Part shown: positions 49,700 through 62,261 of the stretch, piece after piece
Numbering within the stretch: the stretch's first letter is position 1
Layout: every line of letters starts with the position of its first letter
NCBI GenBank assembly: GCA_037975125.1
Contig: JAJQOW010000015.1
Location: 1,894,303-1,958,302, forward strand
Direction of reading: 5' to 3'
Origin: Latrodectus hesperus
Lineage: Eukaryota; Arthropoda; Arachnida; Araneae; Theridiidae
Length of the DNA: 64,000 bases
Made by a program: the position numbers and the translations under genes
The notes under the pieces: model-generated
Database searches by the model: none
Told to the model about the DNA's origin: nothing
Seen by the model: the letters and a program-made list of their open reading frames with translations, nothing else

Positions 49700-52600
49700 T
49701 GACTGCATACATCAATCTCGATCAAACAATTTTAGCTTCTAAAATGTTGATAAAATATTTATGCCTTTTGCAAAGCTGACATTTTGCACTAAACATTTTT
49801 ACAGTTTTCTGATTGGTCATTTCAGTTGAGTTATAGGATATTAAAAATGGAAGTCAACAAAGCAAAAAATTTGGTACATTTCAGTTTTTCTTTTATAGAG
49901 ATGAAAATGTAAGTCAGACATCTGAAATTCTAAATAATGTTTATAATTTCATGTTATAGTTTATTGTAAATAATATTATATCCTAACACTGTAACAGGTA
50001 ATTATGTTCAATTTTAGTTTTGTTGATACTGTTCAGGTATATTTGATATTAAAGGTGTACCTTGCACACATAAGCCCATCATTAAGAGTCAATAAAATCA
50101 CAGAAATGATCAAAGTCAATCTGCATGTTAGCAAATGTTGTATGATCCAGGAATTCCAAATTATAAATTAGCAAGAATTGTTAGTAGCTGAAATTAACAA
50201 TCCAAAGCATGTTAATTGTCTTGAAATTCACATAAAAATAAAGGATTTCTTTGTCACAAACAAATATTTTATAACATGTATTTTGCCTGAAGTAGCAATT
50301 TTAATAACCAGTAGTTGTATAAGATTAAAGTATTTTGGGAAAAACAAATGTATTAAGATAAAATAAAGCAAGTATTTAATATTTAATGATCAAAATTCTG
50401 TAGTGCACACTGCATCAACATCTACTGAAACAAATTTCTTATCTTTAAAAACTAGAAATTATTCGATAAATAAGTCTTTTTCAAGCTTGAAGCAAGGATA
50501 AAGAAAAATGAAACCATTAAGATTACAAATAAAACTGAATGATATTCACAGAGTAATTTAAATAAATACAGATTTTCCCTTTCTAATAAATAGAAAATAA
50601 ACTATTATTTTTGAGAATAAAAAATTCAAAAGCAGAATATATTTTAGAAATTGTCTATGAACAAAATTTTTTAACTTATGTATTTCAAAAATTTTATTTT
50701 TTGCAAAAGAATAAAAATTTTATATTAAAATCTATTAAAATAGAAAATCATTTTTCTTTAACAATTATTCCTATTAAATGATAAATTATTCAGTCTTCAT
50801 ATTTTAAACTAATGAAATACTGTTGAAATATTGTAGTAAATTAGAAAATTTTAGTTTACTTAACCTTTTTGAAACTATGCATCTTTGCTTAAGATGCTTC
50901 CTGGGAAAGAGGAAAGAATTGTATTACAGGATGTGAATTTTGTAGTTAAGTCTAACTTCAGAAAAAATTCATAAATAACAAAACTTAAATCCTAATGCCA
51001 TAATTTTTAGTCTTTAGATTACATAAGCTGTGATGTAGATTAAAACTAGAATTTAACAAAATTTTTCCTTTAATTTATATAAAAATATGAAAAGTAAATA
51101 TACTTTTCTTGAGAAATAATTTCTAGAAGTGATATTTGAAATTTTCCAGTTGATAAAACACATTAAAAAACTTCAAAATTGAAAACAAATATGACAAAGG
51201 TTATTTAGAAAAATAAATAACAAAATCAAATCAAGTGGGAGAATCTCGAAGAGTGGAAAAATGCTAGGTTTACATTACACAATTTGAAAGCACACAAAAT
51301 TGTTAGTTGCATTTTTATTTGTTTAAACATAATTTGTTAAGAAGCTATACTTTCTCCTGCTTTTTCCCCCTTTTTGTTCATGTTAAAAGTAAGAAAATGC
51401 CTAGCAGACAATCTAATAATTGATGGTGCAGATCTGACAGTAAATCTTTCTTCTTAATAACTTTCAGTTTTCTAAAAAAATTTTTTAATATGCAACTTTT
51501 TTAATTAACTAAAATGAAATGCTTAAAAAATAATCATATACCATATTTTCCAGTACATAATCTGCAGCGGTATTACCTGCAAGAGTTTTTTTTTTTTTTT
51601 CAAATAAAAGAAAAAAAAGTGTTGCATAATCTGTTACAGATTATATGCTGCTGCAATTTTTCCAGTGAATAGTCAAAAATATATACTGTTGATAATGTGC
51701 CACATCCCTTAAAATAAATTAAATAAAATACAGTATAATTAAAAATATAAGTTATATAGAAAAAACAAATAATCACATCCTATTCAGATCCACTTCATTG
51801 CAAAGTGCAATAAACTGTGATGAAAGCTTAGATCGATCACAAGTGATAATTTGGAGTAGATTCTAGTTAAAACTTATCGATTTTCAGTTTTTAATAACTT
51901 TTACAATGAAGCTAAAGACATTGGATCAAAAATATTTTTGTTTCATTAATAATTAAATGAAAAAAATGGATTATTTTCAAATTGCATATACTTTTCAGTA
52001 CTGGGGATGCTTTGCTTTTCACCTCGTATTAACACTTTTATCATAATATTTTTTAATTTGCTTCACGACAACTTTCAGTTTAAAATGCTTAACTTAAGCA
52101 CTTTTGTTCCCACATAACAGCACAAATCAAGGCAAAATGTAAAATGATAGCCAGTAGCAACAGTAATATTCTTCTGAGGAACAAAATTCATTCTTAATCA
52201 TAACTGAACAAAACTGAAATAAGTCAGCCAATTAATGATGCCACCTGTTATTTATTTTATAAAACATTAGCGGCATTTCTTTAAAAGCTTCATTGTAAAG
52301 TTTTTCTAATTGTGAATGTTTTTTTTTTATCAGATTATTTACAGTGGCATATAATATGCACAGTGAACTTTGAAACCTTTATAATACACAATTCATGATT
52401 TTATATACAGGAAAATATGGTATATTATTGATCAAGCACAAATAACACCATATTTTGTTTTCTAATATATTTATAAATCATATAATTTAACTTTCTAATA
52501 TTTAAGATTTTCCATGGTTAGTAAACAAGAGAAATATTTGAAATTGTAACATTCTAAGTCAGTGAGTAATTTATGTAGGTGAGAAAATTGGAAATTATGT

Positions 52601-54400
52601 GCTATTATTGGGTATGTCCTATAGAATATTGCCCTATTATTATTAGTTTTAAAATTTTTATTTATTAACAATTTATCTAATTATTACAATTAATATAGTG
52701 ATTTGAAATTGGATATAACCAGTATTAAATTACTTAAAAACAATCTATACAGAGTTTAATCTTTCACAACTTCAAAAATTCCTTTGTGACTACATTTCTT
52801 TTACATTAAATTCATATAAGAAATTTTTACTGGTATACAGTTTATATATATAAAACTAAATGAAATCTGATATTTTAAAATAACTGCCAGTAATTATAAA
52901 AAAATTTTTGCTTATAATACTTTTCTACATATAAGTCTTTTTAGGTTTTCTTATAATTATCTGTATGTGTATAAAAATAAGTCAAAATTTTCTAAGCAGC
53001 AGTATACTTCTCATGGACAATGGAGTTATTCTGATAATAACTAGGTAGGCAGAAATTATGATGCTCTAGTCCTAAATACCCATCAATAAGTTTTCATACC
53101 CCAAATCTAATGAAATTTATAGTAGGCATGAAGGAAAAATCAAATTACTTATTCCAAATGTAAAAGCTTCAATTTTTATTTAAATGTATAGCAGTTGTAT
53201 GAAGTTATAAAATTAGTTAACACAGCAATAATACATATTGTTTTCCAGCTAACAGATAAATGATGATTGCACACAGGTTTTCTGTAACTGTTTAATAGAT
53301 ATTTTTCCAATTTTTATAACAGCAGATTTTAACAAAATATTACACAATTTTCAGACTATATAAGAAGTTCTGATTATAAACTCCTGTTTTTCAGTATTTT
53401 CTTTACATGTACTTGTAACATTTTAAAAGTTTTGTAAAAAAACATATATGAGCAAAAAAGAAAAAAAATTTTAACAATGTTTTTCTTATGTGTACTATTT
53501 TTAAGTGCTATTACAACATAAAATTTGCTCTCATGAATAGAAGATTACATTTTGCTATTTACTTTGATATTAACTACTGACAGATAAAGGAAAAATACTG
53601 TTTTTTTCAAGGTCTAAATCTGAAAAAATATATAGCAAATTTTATTTCTGTTAAAAAGTTCTATTAAAGAAAATACCATTTATTTAATAAAAGATCTAGT
53701 AATTAACAAAAGTAGCATAATATTTAAAATAATGCTATATAATATTATAAAGTACTTGCAGTTCTAAACTATATTATCTTGAAACCATAACAGAGGATAA
53801 TAATGCACATTACGGTCAAAATAGTGACATTTGATGATTTTTTTCAATCTAATAAATATCACAGATAATGGAAATTGGATCAACAATTCTAATGAGAGTA
53901 AATTTGCTCTTTCTGAGTTTGACAACTATCAGTAATACAGAAACAAAATAGTGCAGCATTTACAATCACTTACCCTAATGATATACTAGAACACACAATA
54001 TGCTAGAAGTTAACTAATATCTTTCAAATACCATAGATAAAATTAAGAAAATATGATACAAATAAAATGAATGGCACAAAACATTATAAGGCAATGAAGA
54101 TTCCTCACACAGAGTTTCCTTAGTTAAAATATTTTACTTAATAAATTTAGAAAATATAATATTTTAAATTTTCTAAATAATAAAAATTCTATTTAATGAC
54201 ATAAAATATTAAGTAGAATATATAAATTATCAAAATTCAAAAACATGTATTAACCTAACAATAACAGAAAATTACAATTTTTATTAGAAATTAAGATTTT
54301 TTAATAAAATTAAAATCCTGAAATGTAAATTAAAAATTCTTAATGAAAAATGAAACCAATTCCTTTAAGCTTTTTAATAAGAAAATATAACAATAGATTA
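49700..54400. other. No gene or element recognised
   Basis: AT-rich DNA upstream of exon 1 with poly-T tracts (for example near 51,590) and no convincing coding sequence. It is either the first intron of the TTC3-like gene or its upstream flank. Confidence 0.5.
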
Positions 54401-54438
54401 TAGAAATATATATCATCGAACACATCCCAAACATTTAC

Positions 54439-54460
54439 CATCAAACCAAAGGTATTTCAT
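54439..54460 (-). other. Candidate alternative first coding exon of the TTC3-like gene
   Basis: On the minus strand ATG AAA TAC CTT TGG TTT GAT G is followed by GTAAATG, a plausible donor. Its phase 1 end would join exon 1 to read MKYLWFDEIMFKG. Such a 22-nt match can occur by chance, so this is a hypothesis only. Confidence 0.18.
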
Positions 54461-55290
54461 AGTTTTTGTAAAAATGACATTTAATAATTTAAATAAATTT
54501 TAGCCTTATCAGAGATAAAATGAATAAAATTCTTAAATTCATATTTATTTTTTTAATTTATCTTGATCAAAATAAATGAAAAATTCACATTGATATTAAA
54601 TATCATAAAAAAATTTTGTTACTTTTCCATAATATCCCCGCTTATGAAGCTAAAGAAATAGGATTTTCTTACAAAGAAACAAAAATAATATAATACAGAT
54701 ATGATTGTAATGGCTCAAAATTTGATTTTAAGTTAAATACATTCCAATATTTTTATATATTTATTTGCTTTCTGCAAAAAGTGACTGAAGTGTGATAACA
54801 AAAGTTAAATAAGCTAAACATAACTAAAGCTAGTTGGTGCAAAAGATGGCTTATTGATAATTTCTTCAGTTAAAAGGTACATTTTTGTCACAAGGGCAAA
54901 AAACAAACAGCAATATAATTTTATTTCATTGAAAAAGGTGCATTTATATTATAACTACACATTCAAACATCAATGCTATTGCTAAGCACATTCCGCTAAA
55001 AATAAACATTAGCTTTTAAATAAGTTTTGTCAATAAGTGTTAATTTAGTTCACAAATGTAAATAAAATATTTGCATTATTTTTAATGTTTTCTAAAAATA
55101 TAAGCAGTTGAAAACAATGATACAAATGGAATATTTACGACAGTAATTTGGAAATTTTACTTTCCCATTACAAGGATTATTGACAAGGGTATATTGGAAA
55201 AATAACAAAACTTTCATTCTTCAAAAGCAAATTTAAAAATGCAATTGTTACAAATAAAATCTATAAGCATCATTAATTAAAAATTAACCA

Positions 55291-55558
55291 TAATAGGGCA
55301 CAGGTACTGTATAATCCACAATTCCAAATTCTGAATTTTTTTGGCGATGAAGAAATGTTGCCAAGATGATATATTGTGATGTGCGAGATGACATAAATGC
55401 TAGGGTTACCCAAATAGAATTTTCTGCATAATTTTTATAGGTCTCCATATCTATGATGTAATAAAAACAAGATTGTGAGATACATAAGAAAATCCGCCAA
55501 TAAACTGCCAAACTAAGAATTTGGAATCATGGATTATATGGCACCTGTGCCCGTAATA
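55291..55558. mobile_element. MITE, 268 bp, about 42-bp terminal inverted repeats
   Basis: The left end GGGCACAGGT..(T)ATAATCCA..ATTCCAAATTCT is repeated inverted at 55,516-55,558 with about six differences. The interior of about 180 bases has no transposase. The ends abut TA-rich sequence, so the duplication cannot be resolved. Confidence 0.78.
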
Positions 55559-56749
55559 GACTATATAATCAAGTTTAACCAATAACATCAACCTATATTT
55601 AGCAAATAATTAGTAATGGTGAATATTTTGGCAATGAAGAATCATCACCAAATTCAGCAATATTTGGCTGTTTATTGTCCTTTGTGACCTGTCATTATAA
55701 TACTGCTTTTAGTCCAAGAAACACAGAGATGATGAGGACAGAAAAGTATGATTTAGGAATAAACAGTGTTAATTATTCTAACTATGAATCTAGCGAAACT
55801 AAAATAAATCTCAAAAAACAAACGTAATGCAAATTTTGGCTTTAACTCAATTATGAATTCAGACACTTGAAAACATGTAACAAGATTTTTTAGTATTTAT
55901 TATACTAGGCCTACTAATATTATAGCATTACATTAGGAATATGGATCAGTTTTACTGTACTAGGAATATAAATATCTTTAATCGGCGAGAAAAACAGTTT
56001 TACATAGAGAAATAAAAAATATACGAACAATTCGGTTTTTGCAACAAATCCTTCGTAATCATTTTTTACATGAAAGATGTCATACTTGTTAAAATATCAA
56101 ATTTCCTTTTGTAATATGAATAAGTTTCCTTATAGTAACGAATTTAATAACGATAAACACAAAAGTTAACTTTAAATAAAACTTGAATACATCGTTATAA
56201 ATTACATTAAATAGGCATTAACTAATATAAGCTAATTAATTATATGAAAATGAGGCATCTCACTTGAATACAGATGCTGAAAGTAAACAATTGGCTATTT
56301 TGACAAAGGAAAGTACTTTCCATATAACCAAAGTTCAAAAATACTTCCAATTTAAATACAAATTAGGTTAAAAAAAACGATTCAAAATTAATGTAGTGTA
56401 TTGTAGTTAAAATTTCATTTGTAAAAGTACTGAAATCTCATACACAATAACACAGACCTTCTTACACCATCTATGTGTTGTCAAATATAAACCAAAACAA
56501 AGTTTCACTTCGCGTACTTATGTTCAAAATAGTCAATACGGTTATGATGAATGCGAAGTAGATCATTTGATTTTCTTCTCTCAATATAAAGTTTCACTGG
56601 TATTTTACTCGATTGTATTCGTATATTGTCTTTGCGCAAAATCATTTATTAGTAGTGATTTAGAGAAAAAAGCTTCAAAAAACTGCTACAAACAAATTTA
56701 TGCCTAATTTATAAAAATTGTTTTACATTACCGATCAAAACAAATGCTT

Positions 56750-57020
56750 TTATTGCTATCCACGCTGGTGTGTCGTGTATGTTAACCGACTCAGCGGCTC
56801 AGAGAATTTCAAGAATCTGCGAAAAATATTTCCTCTTTAAAAGCAGATGTACTACTTTTACACACTTCCCTAAACCATACAAAAATCGTCGACTGTTTCC
56901 CATTCTCATTGGGAACATTTCCTACCCCCCTGAAAACTGTCACATCGCTCAATTTAGAGGGAGGTACCCTATCTAGGATTGTATGCGTTTGCCAGAAAGA
57001 ACTGTACATCCCAATAAAAG
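56750..57020 (-). promoter_or_regulatory. GC-richer segment, possible promoter or 5' exon of the TTC3-like gene
   Basis: This stretch is clearly less AT-rich than its surroundings and lies upstream of the minus-strand gene. Short open frames occur on both strands, but neither gives a recognisable protein. No core promoter element stands out. The call rests on composition and position alone. Confidence 0.2.
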
Positions 57021-59860
57021 TGGTTAAAACGAAAACGTATATCTTTTTTTTGTATAAAACTTAAAAAAGCAAAAATTATTAATAAATAATTGTTTTTTTA
57101 TGTTATTGAAAATGTTTGAAGATATTCCTCAGTGTTTTTAGGTTGACTTGGTAAATAATATGAAATTCAAAGAAAAATGGTATCCACAAATTATGATGTT
57201 TTAGATTTCTTACGCAGTTTAATTAAGAAAGTTGCGTGTCACATTTTCTTGTATATTTATCATTTTCTGTATAATGGAAATTTCTCTTTTTGAATGAGAC
57301 ACAGAAGCTTTTTAGATTTTTATAACAGTAAAATAAAATAATGTTATTAAAAATACATTTTCTCACATTGTATTTTTCTTAAAACAAACAAATATTTACT
57401 TTATATGAATACATCTGTGTAGTAATTAGTGTGGTGCTTATATGAAAATAAAAGGCTTAATTATTTTTCAATTTTTATAATGTTATTTTCAAAAACATTA
57501 ATTAAAGCTTTTTAATTTATTCATCTATAAATGTTTTGAGTTTAAACAATTAAACATAACATTAGAAAATTTGCATAACATTGTGAATAAATGTGTGTAA
57601 TGTTCTTGGTTTATACTGAAAAATTACTTTCACTTTATATTTAAATATTTGGAAAAGTTTTTTAGCCCAAAAAAATTAAATATTTACAAAAAAAAGGATT
57701 AATTTTCATTTCTGTATTATTGTATATGAAAATAAAACTATTTAATGTAAAAAACATGTAGATAAACTTGCATTAACATTGTTCTGTATAAGAAATTTTA
57801 ACACATTATATTTGCTGATTGTATACTTTCTTAATTATGATATTTCTTATATATTTACATTCTAAAACAATATTATAAAATCATTTATTACTTTTACAAT
57901 TTTTTTCTTTCATATTAAAAAAAACATTATTTAGATATTTTTAAATTTCATAAATATCAAAATATATTCTCTATAGATCTAAAAATCATTCACGATAACG
58001 AACCTTTGCTAGGAATAACGCACTTTTGAAGGAGAGGGTAGGAATGAAACAAGGTGAGAAAAAGCAGTTTCTCATATGTCTACTTCAACTAGAGTAATCG
58101 ATAAAATCCCCTTTCATTCCATCTGTAACTAAATGGAAACATCTTTAACCACACAGGAAGCCACGTGTGCAGTGAATTATCTTCCTTGAAACGAAGTCCT
58201 GACGTATATACAGGGGATATATGGAAAGCTGTTTGAAACAGTACTGTTAATAGTCGAATACTTGTAAAAATTGTAGAGAAAATAAATTTATTACCTCATC
58301 CTTTAGTATTCAACTATCTGTGATAAAAAACTTCGCAAGGTTTTAAGGAAAGGAAATAATTAAGTGAAAAATGTTTGAATATTATAGGAGCTATTTATAA
58401 CTACTACTACATAACAAAAAATATAGTAATATCAATATGATAGAAACAAAATGATACAAAACAAATTTTGCTTATCAAATCATAAAAGATTACAGGAATC
58501 CTATAAAAATTTCCAACTTTATAAATATTCTCTTTTTTTATATAAGTTAGGTAGAATTTTGGATAGAAAATTTCCAAACAGCAATTTATTTTAAATTTTA
58601 AAAATTCTGAAAACAAAAAATTTCAAAAATTGCGTTAATAATTCAAATTTAATATCCTTGATTGCATTTCAACTACATTTTATTTTTTGAAAGAATAATT
58701 TTATTTCAGTTTTTGTTATTTTGTATTGTTAACATTAACATTAATAAACGATTTAATGACTTAACAGATAAATAGGATCATTCCATTTCACACACCTTCT
58801 AAAATAGAAGAGCTAAAAATATTTTCTGCATTAAAAAGTTTAGCTCATCTTTAAATATAAAATTCCATTATTTTGCTTCTGAACAGTTTACTGTTTAAAA
58901 ATTTGATATTTATATTTCTCCTAAATCTATTTTATTTTAAATCTGCAATAAATTTCTAGTAAGGAATTTTATTTTATTAAATATTATCGTTACGTCATCT
59001 AAAAAAATTGTTACATGTATGCAAATAAAAAAAATATACAGAATAAATTAATTTTCACAGCAGAACAAAGCTAATATCAGAAATATTGTAGTTTATTTTT
59101 TAATCGAGAAAACTTCTAATATAGTAAAATTTTTAAGAAATATTATCTTTTTAATATTGATATATTAAAATAATGACTTAAAACAACAGTAAATAGTTTT
59201 GATATATTTTTCAATATTATGTTTCATTAAAAAGAAATAACACATGTATAATATTCTTACTACACACTTATGAGACAATTATGTCAATCTATTGCCTTAA
59301 GATGATATTTCTGTTTTATTATCAATATTTGGAGTGTATGTAAAAAGAAATTAAAGTAATAACGAAATAAAAAGCAATATACAGAGAGTAAACTTATTAG
59401 TAAATTTTTTCCTAATGCACAAAAATTAAAACGATTTTACTATAACAGCCATGAGCTCTTTCACTAAGAATTAAATAATTTCCCTTTACGAAATTTATTT
59501 GTTTATTTCAGTCATAACTAGTCTAAAAAATGCCATCAAAAACAATAGAAACTAAATTAAATTAAATAAGAGGTAAGAAATAATTAGCATAAGCAGGAAA
59601 ATTATTAAAATTTAACTTAGAAAAGAAGGCAAGCTCGTTAGTAATTTAAAAGTACATAAGGATTTAAAATTTTTGTGTAATAAAATCTTCTAATTCAATT
59701 AGCTTTGGAACTAAAATTAAAAAATAATGTATAAATTTGCATTTTATTTCTAAAGCAACAAATTTATAGATTATTAAATTTTAAAGTTGAATCTTGGCGA
59801 AAAAATAATCAGTATTTTAGATATTTGGCGTAAAACTCAGGCTGAGTTGTAGTTTTCAAA
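57020..59860. other. No gene recognised; AT-rich intergenic DNA
   Basis: No conserved frame, splice-bounded exon or repeat seen. A slightly GC-richer patch with CCACGTGT lies near 58,000-58,220 and could be regulatory, but nothing else supports that. Confidence 0.5.
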
Positions 59861-59950
59861 GAAAAGTCTCCAAGGAGTGTGGTTTGAGTGATTTAGACCG
59901 ATCAATCAAACCACCGATTAGGGGGAAAGCAAAAATAAGTGGTTTCTTCT

Positions 59951-60190
59951 ATGCGAAAATATACGCCGCGGCCGCTTTCGGTGAAAACTCTGCGACGTAT
60001 ATCTGCCGTCGCAGGCCGCTTTCGAACAGGAATGTTTCGACGTATCCCTGCCGTCATGAGCCGCTTTTCGACCAGTTTATTGCGACGTAACAGATACGTC
60101 GCGAACGCTGAGTCGATTAAGAGAAAGGTGCCAGCTCAATTAGGACCTCGTCACCTGATCGTGAGTCATAATTGTGAGGCGCTTTGGTGA
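59951..60190 (+). other. CpG-rich patch with three 45-bp tandem units and an Arg-rich open frame
   Basis: The units 59,966-60,010, 60,011-60,055 and 60,056-60,100 share CCGCTTT-CG, CGACGTA and CTGCCGTC-type blocks at the same positions. In one frame they encode RPLSVKTLRRISAV, GRFRTGMFRRIPAV and SRFSTSLLRRNRYV. A 79-codon ATG frame (59,951 onward) covers them. CG dinucleotides are frequent, unlike the surroundings. It may be a satellite relic, a transposon end or a promoter island; coding is doubtful. Confidence 0.5.
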
Positions 60191-60389
60191 AGGATTAAAA
60201 CTCAAAGCCTGTAAATCTTAAGTTACAGTCCACAGCTCGTCAGCATTGCTATGTATCTATGTCATTTATTCAAGACTTAAATCTAGATTAATTTCATTCA
60301 GGGCAAGCTCTTTAAATTAATTTTTTTTTAAATGTGATATTAAGTGTAATAAAAGTAATTCATCAAATATCAAAAAAATAGGCTAAACT

Positions 60390-60790
60390 GAGTATTACGG
60401 TCACACCTCGCAGAATGCGAAATCTCGCCAATGTCTTATTTCGCGAAGCGCGAAAAGTTGCCAAATCTAGATTTTGGTTACATCGCCAAATTTATTCACC
60501 AAATTTCACGAAAAGCGATTAGTCGCCAAATGCGTTTTCCGTAAATAATCCCGGGAGACACCACGATTTTCATGGTGTCTCCCAGGAATGTATCGGAGGA
60601 TGCCATCTTGCACTTCCCACCCCCAATTTCTTGGTAAGGCAGGATGTCATCCATCAATTGTCATCCCCAATCGTGAGAACAGGTTGCTTACAATGTGAAA
60701 ATCTAGCCATTTTCAATTTGCAAGCCACTGCATGAGTTACTCGCTGCGTTCTGTTAAATCAATCGCGCCTTGACATGCAGACTATGAATT
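60390..60790. repeat. CpG-bearing sequence with repeated CGCCAAAT words, probably a decayed transposon
   Basis: TCGCCAAATG, TCGCCAAATT, TTGCCAAATC and GCGAAGCGCGAAAA recur within 150 bases, followed by a short hairpin. No protein is recognisable. Composition and internal repeats suggest the end of a DNA element; the class is unknown. Confidence 0.3.
60553..60583. repeat. Hairpin, 11-bp arms
   Basis: GGGAGACACCA and TGGTGTCTCCC pair around a 9-base loop, CGATTTTCA. Confidence 0.9.
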
Positions 60791-60938
60791 TGCGAGAAAT
60801 ACATCGTTTGAGTGATAAAGGTGAAAAAGAAGTGATTATGTGGTGTATGAATGTTTGCACTATTAAAAGTTTAAAAAATTTATATAGTTGAAAAATTATT
60901 GTAACTACTAGGAATTAAATTTTCTGATGATTTAAATT

Positions 60939-61176
60939 CTTCTTCTTCTTCACAAGCTCAACAGCCTATTGCAGGCCAAGGCTGACTCGCTGATCTTCTT
61001 CCAGCTGACCCTATTAGCCGCAACAGCCCTCCATCGGTTGACTCCCATTATTTTGAGGTCTTTTTCAACATCGTCCAGCCACCGCGTGGGTGGACGTCCT
61101 CTACGACGAATCCCCTCGATTTTTGAGAATGTCACTTTTTTGGTGGGAAAAGCATCGGTGCATCTGTACAGGTGGC
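60939..61176 (-). mobile_element. 5'-truncated LINE insertion, 238 bp, perfect 13-bp target-site duplication
   Basis: Flanked on both sides by GATGATTTAAATT (60,926-60,938 and 61,177-61,189). The minus strand encodes the C-terminal tail of an endonuclease-reverse transcriptase: VTFSKIEGIRRRGRPPTRWL, DDVEKDLKIMGVNRWRAVAA, NRVSWKKISESALACNRLLS and a stop, followed by a GAA-repeat tail that abuts the duplication. This is the same protein tail type as the remnant at 1,331-1,645 but far better preserved. The perfect duplication and open frame indicate a fairly recent insertion. Confidence 0.88.
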
Positions 61177-61189
61177 GATGATTTAAATT

Positions 61190-61920
61190 GTTTCATAAAA
61201 ATATTATTTATCTTAAAAATCCTGAAAATTTTTTAACTTCCAAATAAACAATCAATTGCTGTTAACATTGTATAGTAAAAAGATCAACAATCTTTTTTTA
61301 ATCTTGAAAGATGATGTTGATTATAGCTGAGTAAGTACTATCTCTTTTTCTATATCCTCACTCTGTATTCTAGATACGTACCACTTAGGTATTTCGACAC
61401 CCATGAAAATGCTCATATCTGCGATCTTAATTTAAAAGTCATACTTTCTCCGCTTAAATAACTTGTAGGAAACATTATTGAGATTAGTTGCGTGTAAGAT
61501 GCCACGAAATTCAAAATTTTCTGACTTCGTAAAAGGTATAATTGTCGAATATCATAGAAATAGCCAATCCTTAATGGACAATCTAATAAGTTAAACGTTC
61601 CAGAATCTTCAATAGCTTTTGTGATTAAGCAGTAAAAGTGTGGTAATTATCGGAATGAGTTTCGACCCAGAAAATTTTCGAAACTAGAAGATAGAGACCG
61701 ACGTCTGGAATTGAGGGAGGTCTGTAGCCTTCCGGCCATGTACCTCGTTTTCTAATGAATTGGAGTCCTTGGAAAATTTTTGGCCTGGTGATTAAAAAAT
61801 CAGAAATAAAGATACAATAATGAATAATACAAAACTATTGAGGTAAGTGCTCCCACTGGATGCACTCTGCATGACTTGTGTTTTTGGACTAAGTAATTGA
61901 GTAATCCTAGTAATAGACAC
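61190..61920. other. Non-coding stretch between two LINEs
   Basis: No gene seen. The part from about 61,640 (TTCGACCCAGAAAATTTTCG, GGGAGGTCTGTAGCCTTCCG) is less AT-rich and may be 3' sequence of the jockey-like element or another repeat. Confidence 0.35.
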
Positions 61921-61926
61921 TTAGAT

Positions 61927-62155
61927 GATGACAATAATTCTTTGTACACATAAAATCCATATAAAATTTTTTACGTAGGAAAATATAAGGAGAATACACA
62001 GGATGAATACAATAATTCTTTGAAGCACACAAATTCCGTTAAAATATTTACCAAGGAGTTACAAAGGAAAAACACAGGTTGATGACAATAATTCTTGATA
62101 AACACAAAGTTCCGTTAGAATATTTACAACGGAGGACAAAGAATGATACATATCC
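61927..62155. repeat. Three tandem units of about 76 bp in the jockey-like 3' region
   Basis: Units start near 61,927, 62,002 and 62,081. Each opens GATGA(AT)ACAATAATTCTT and continues CACA-AA-TCCGTT/ATA-AAATATTTAC and GGA-AA-ACACAG. Divergence between units is moderate. They lie just beyond the stop of the reverse transcriptase frame, in its 3' untranslated direction. Confidence 0.7.
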
Positions 62156-62261
62156 ATAGTTGTTTAAGATTACATAAAACTGAGATATTTACAGGTTCCA
62201 CACGATTTATTTACAATGTGGTTTCTCACAAGATTTTATTTAGGTAGAGATATGATTTCCA

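Noticed and set aside
53960..54000. Micro-exon upstream of exon 1
   Set aside because: The AG/GT-bounded segment would be only about 12 nt and has no start codon; indistinguishable from chance.
56770..57009. Overlapping plus and minus frames of about 66-68 codons
   Set aside because: Neither resembles a known protein. The less AT-rich composition lengthens open frames on both strands; kept only as a possible promoter segment.
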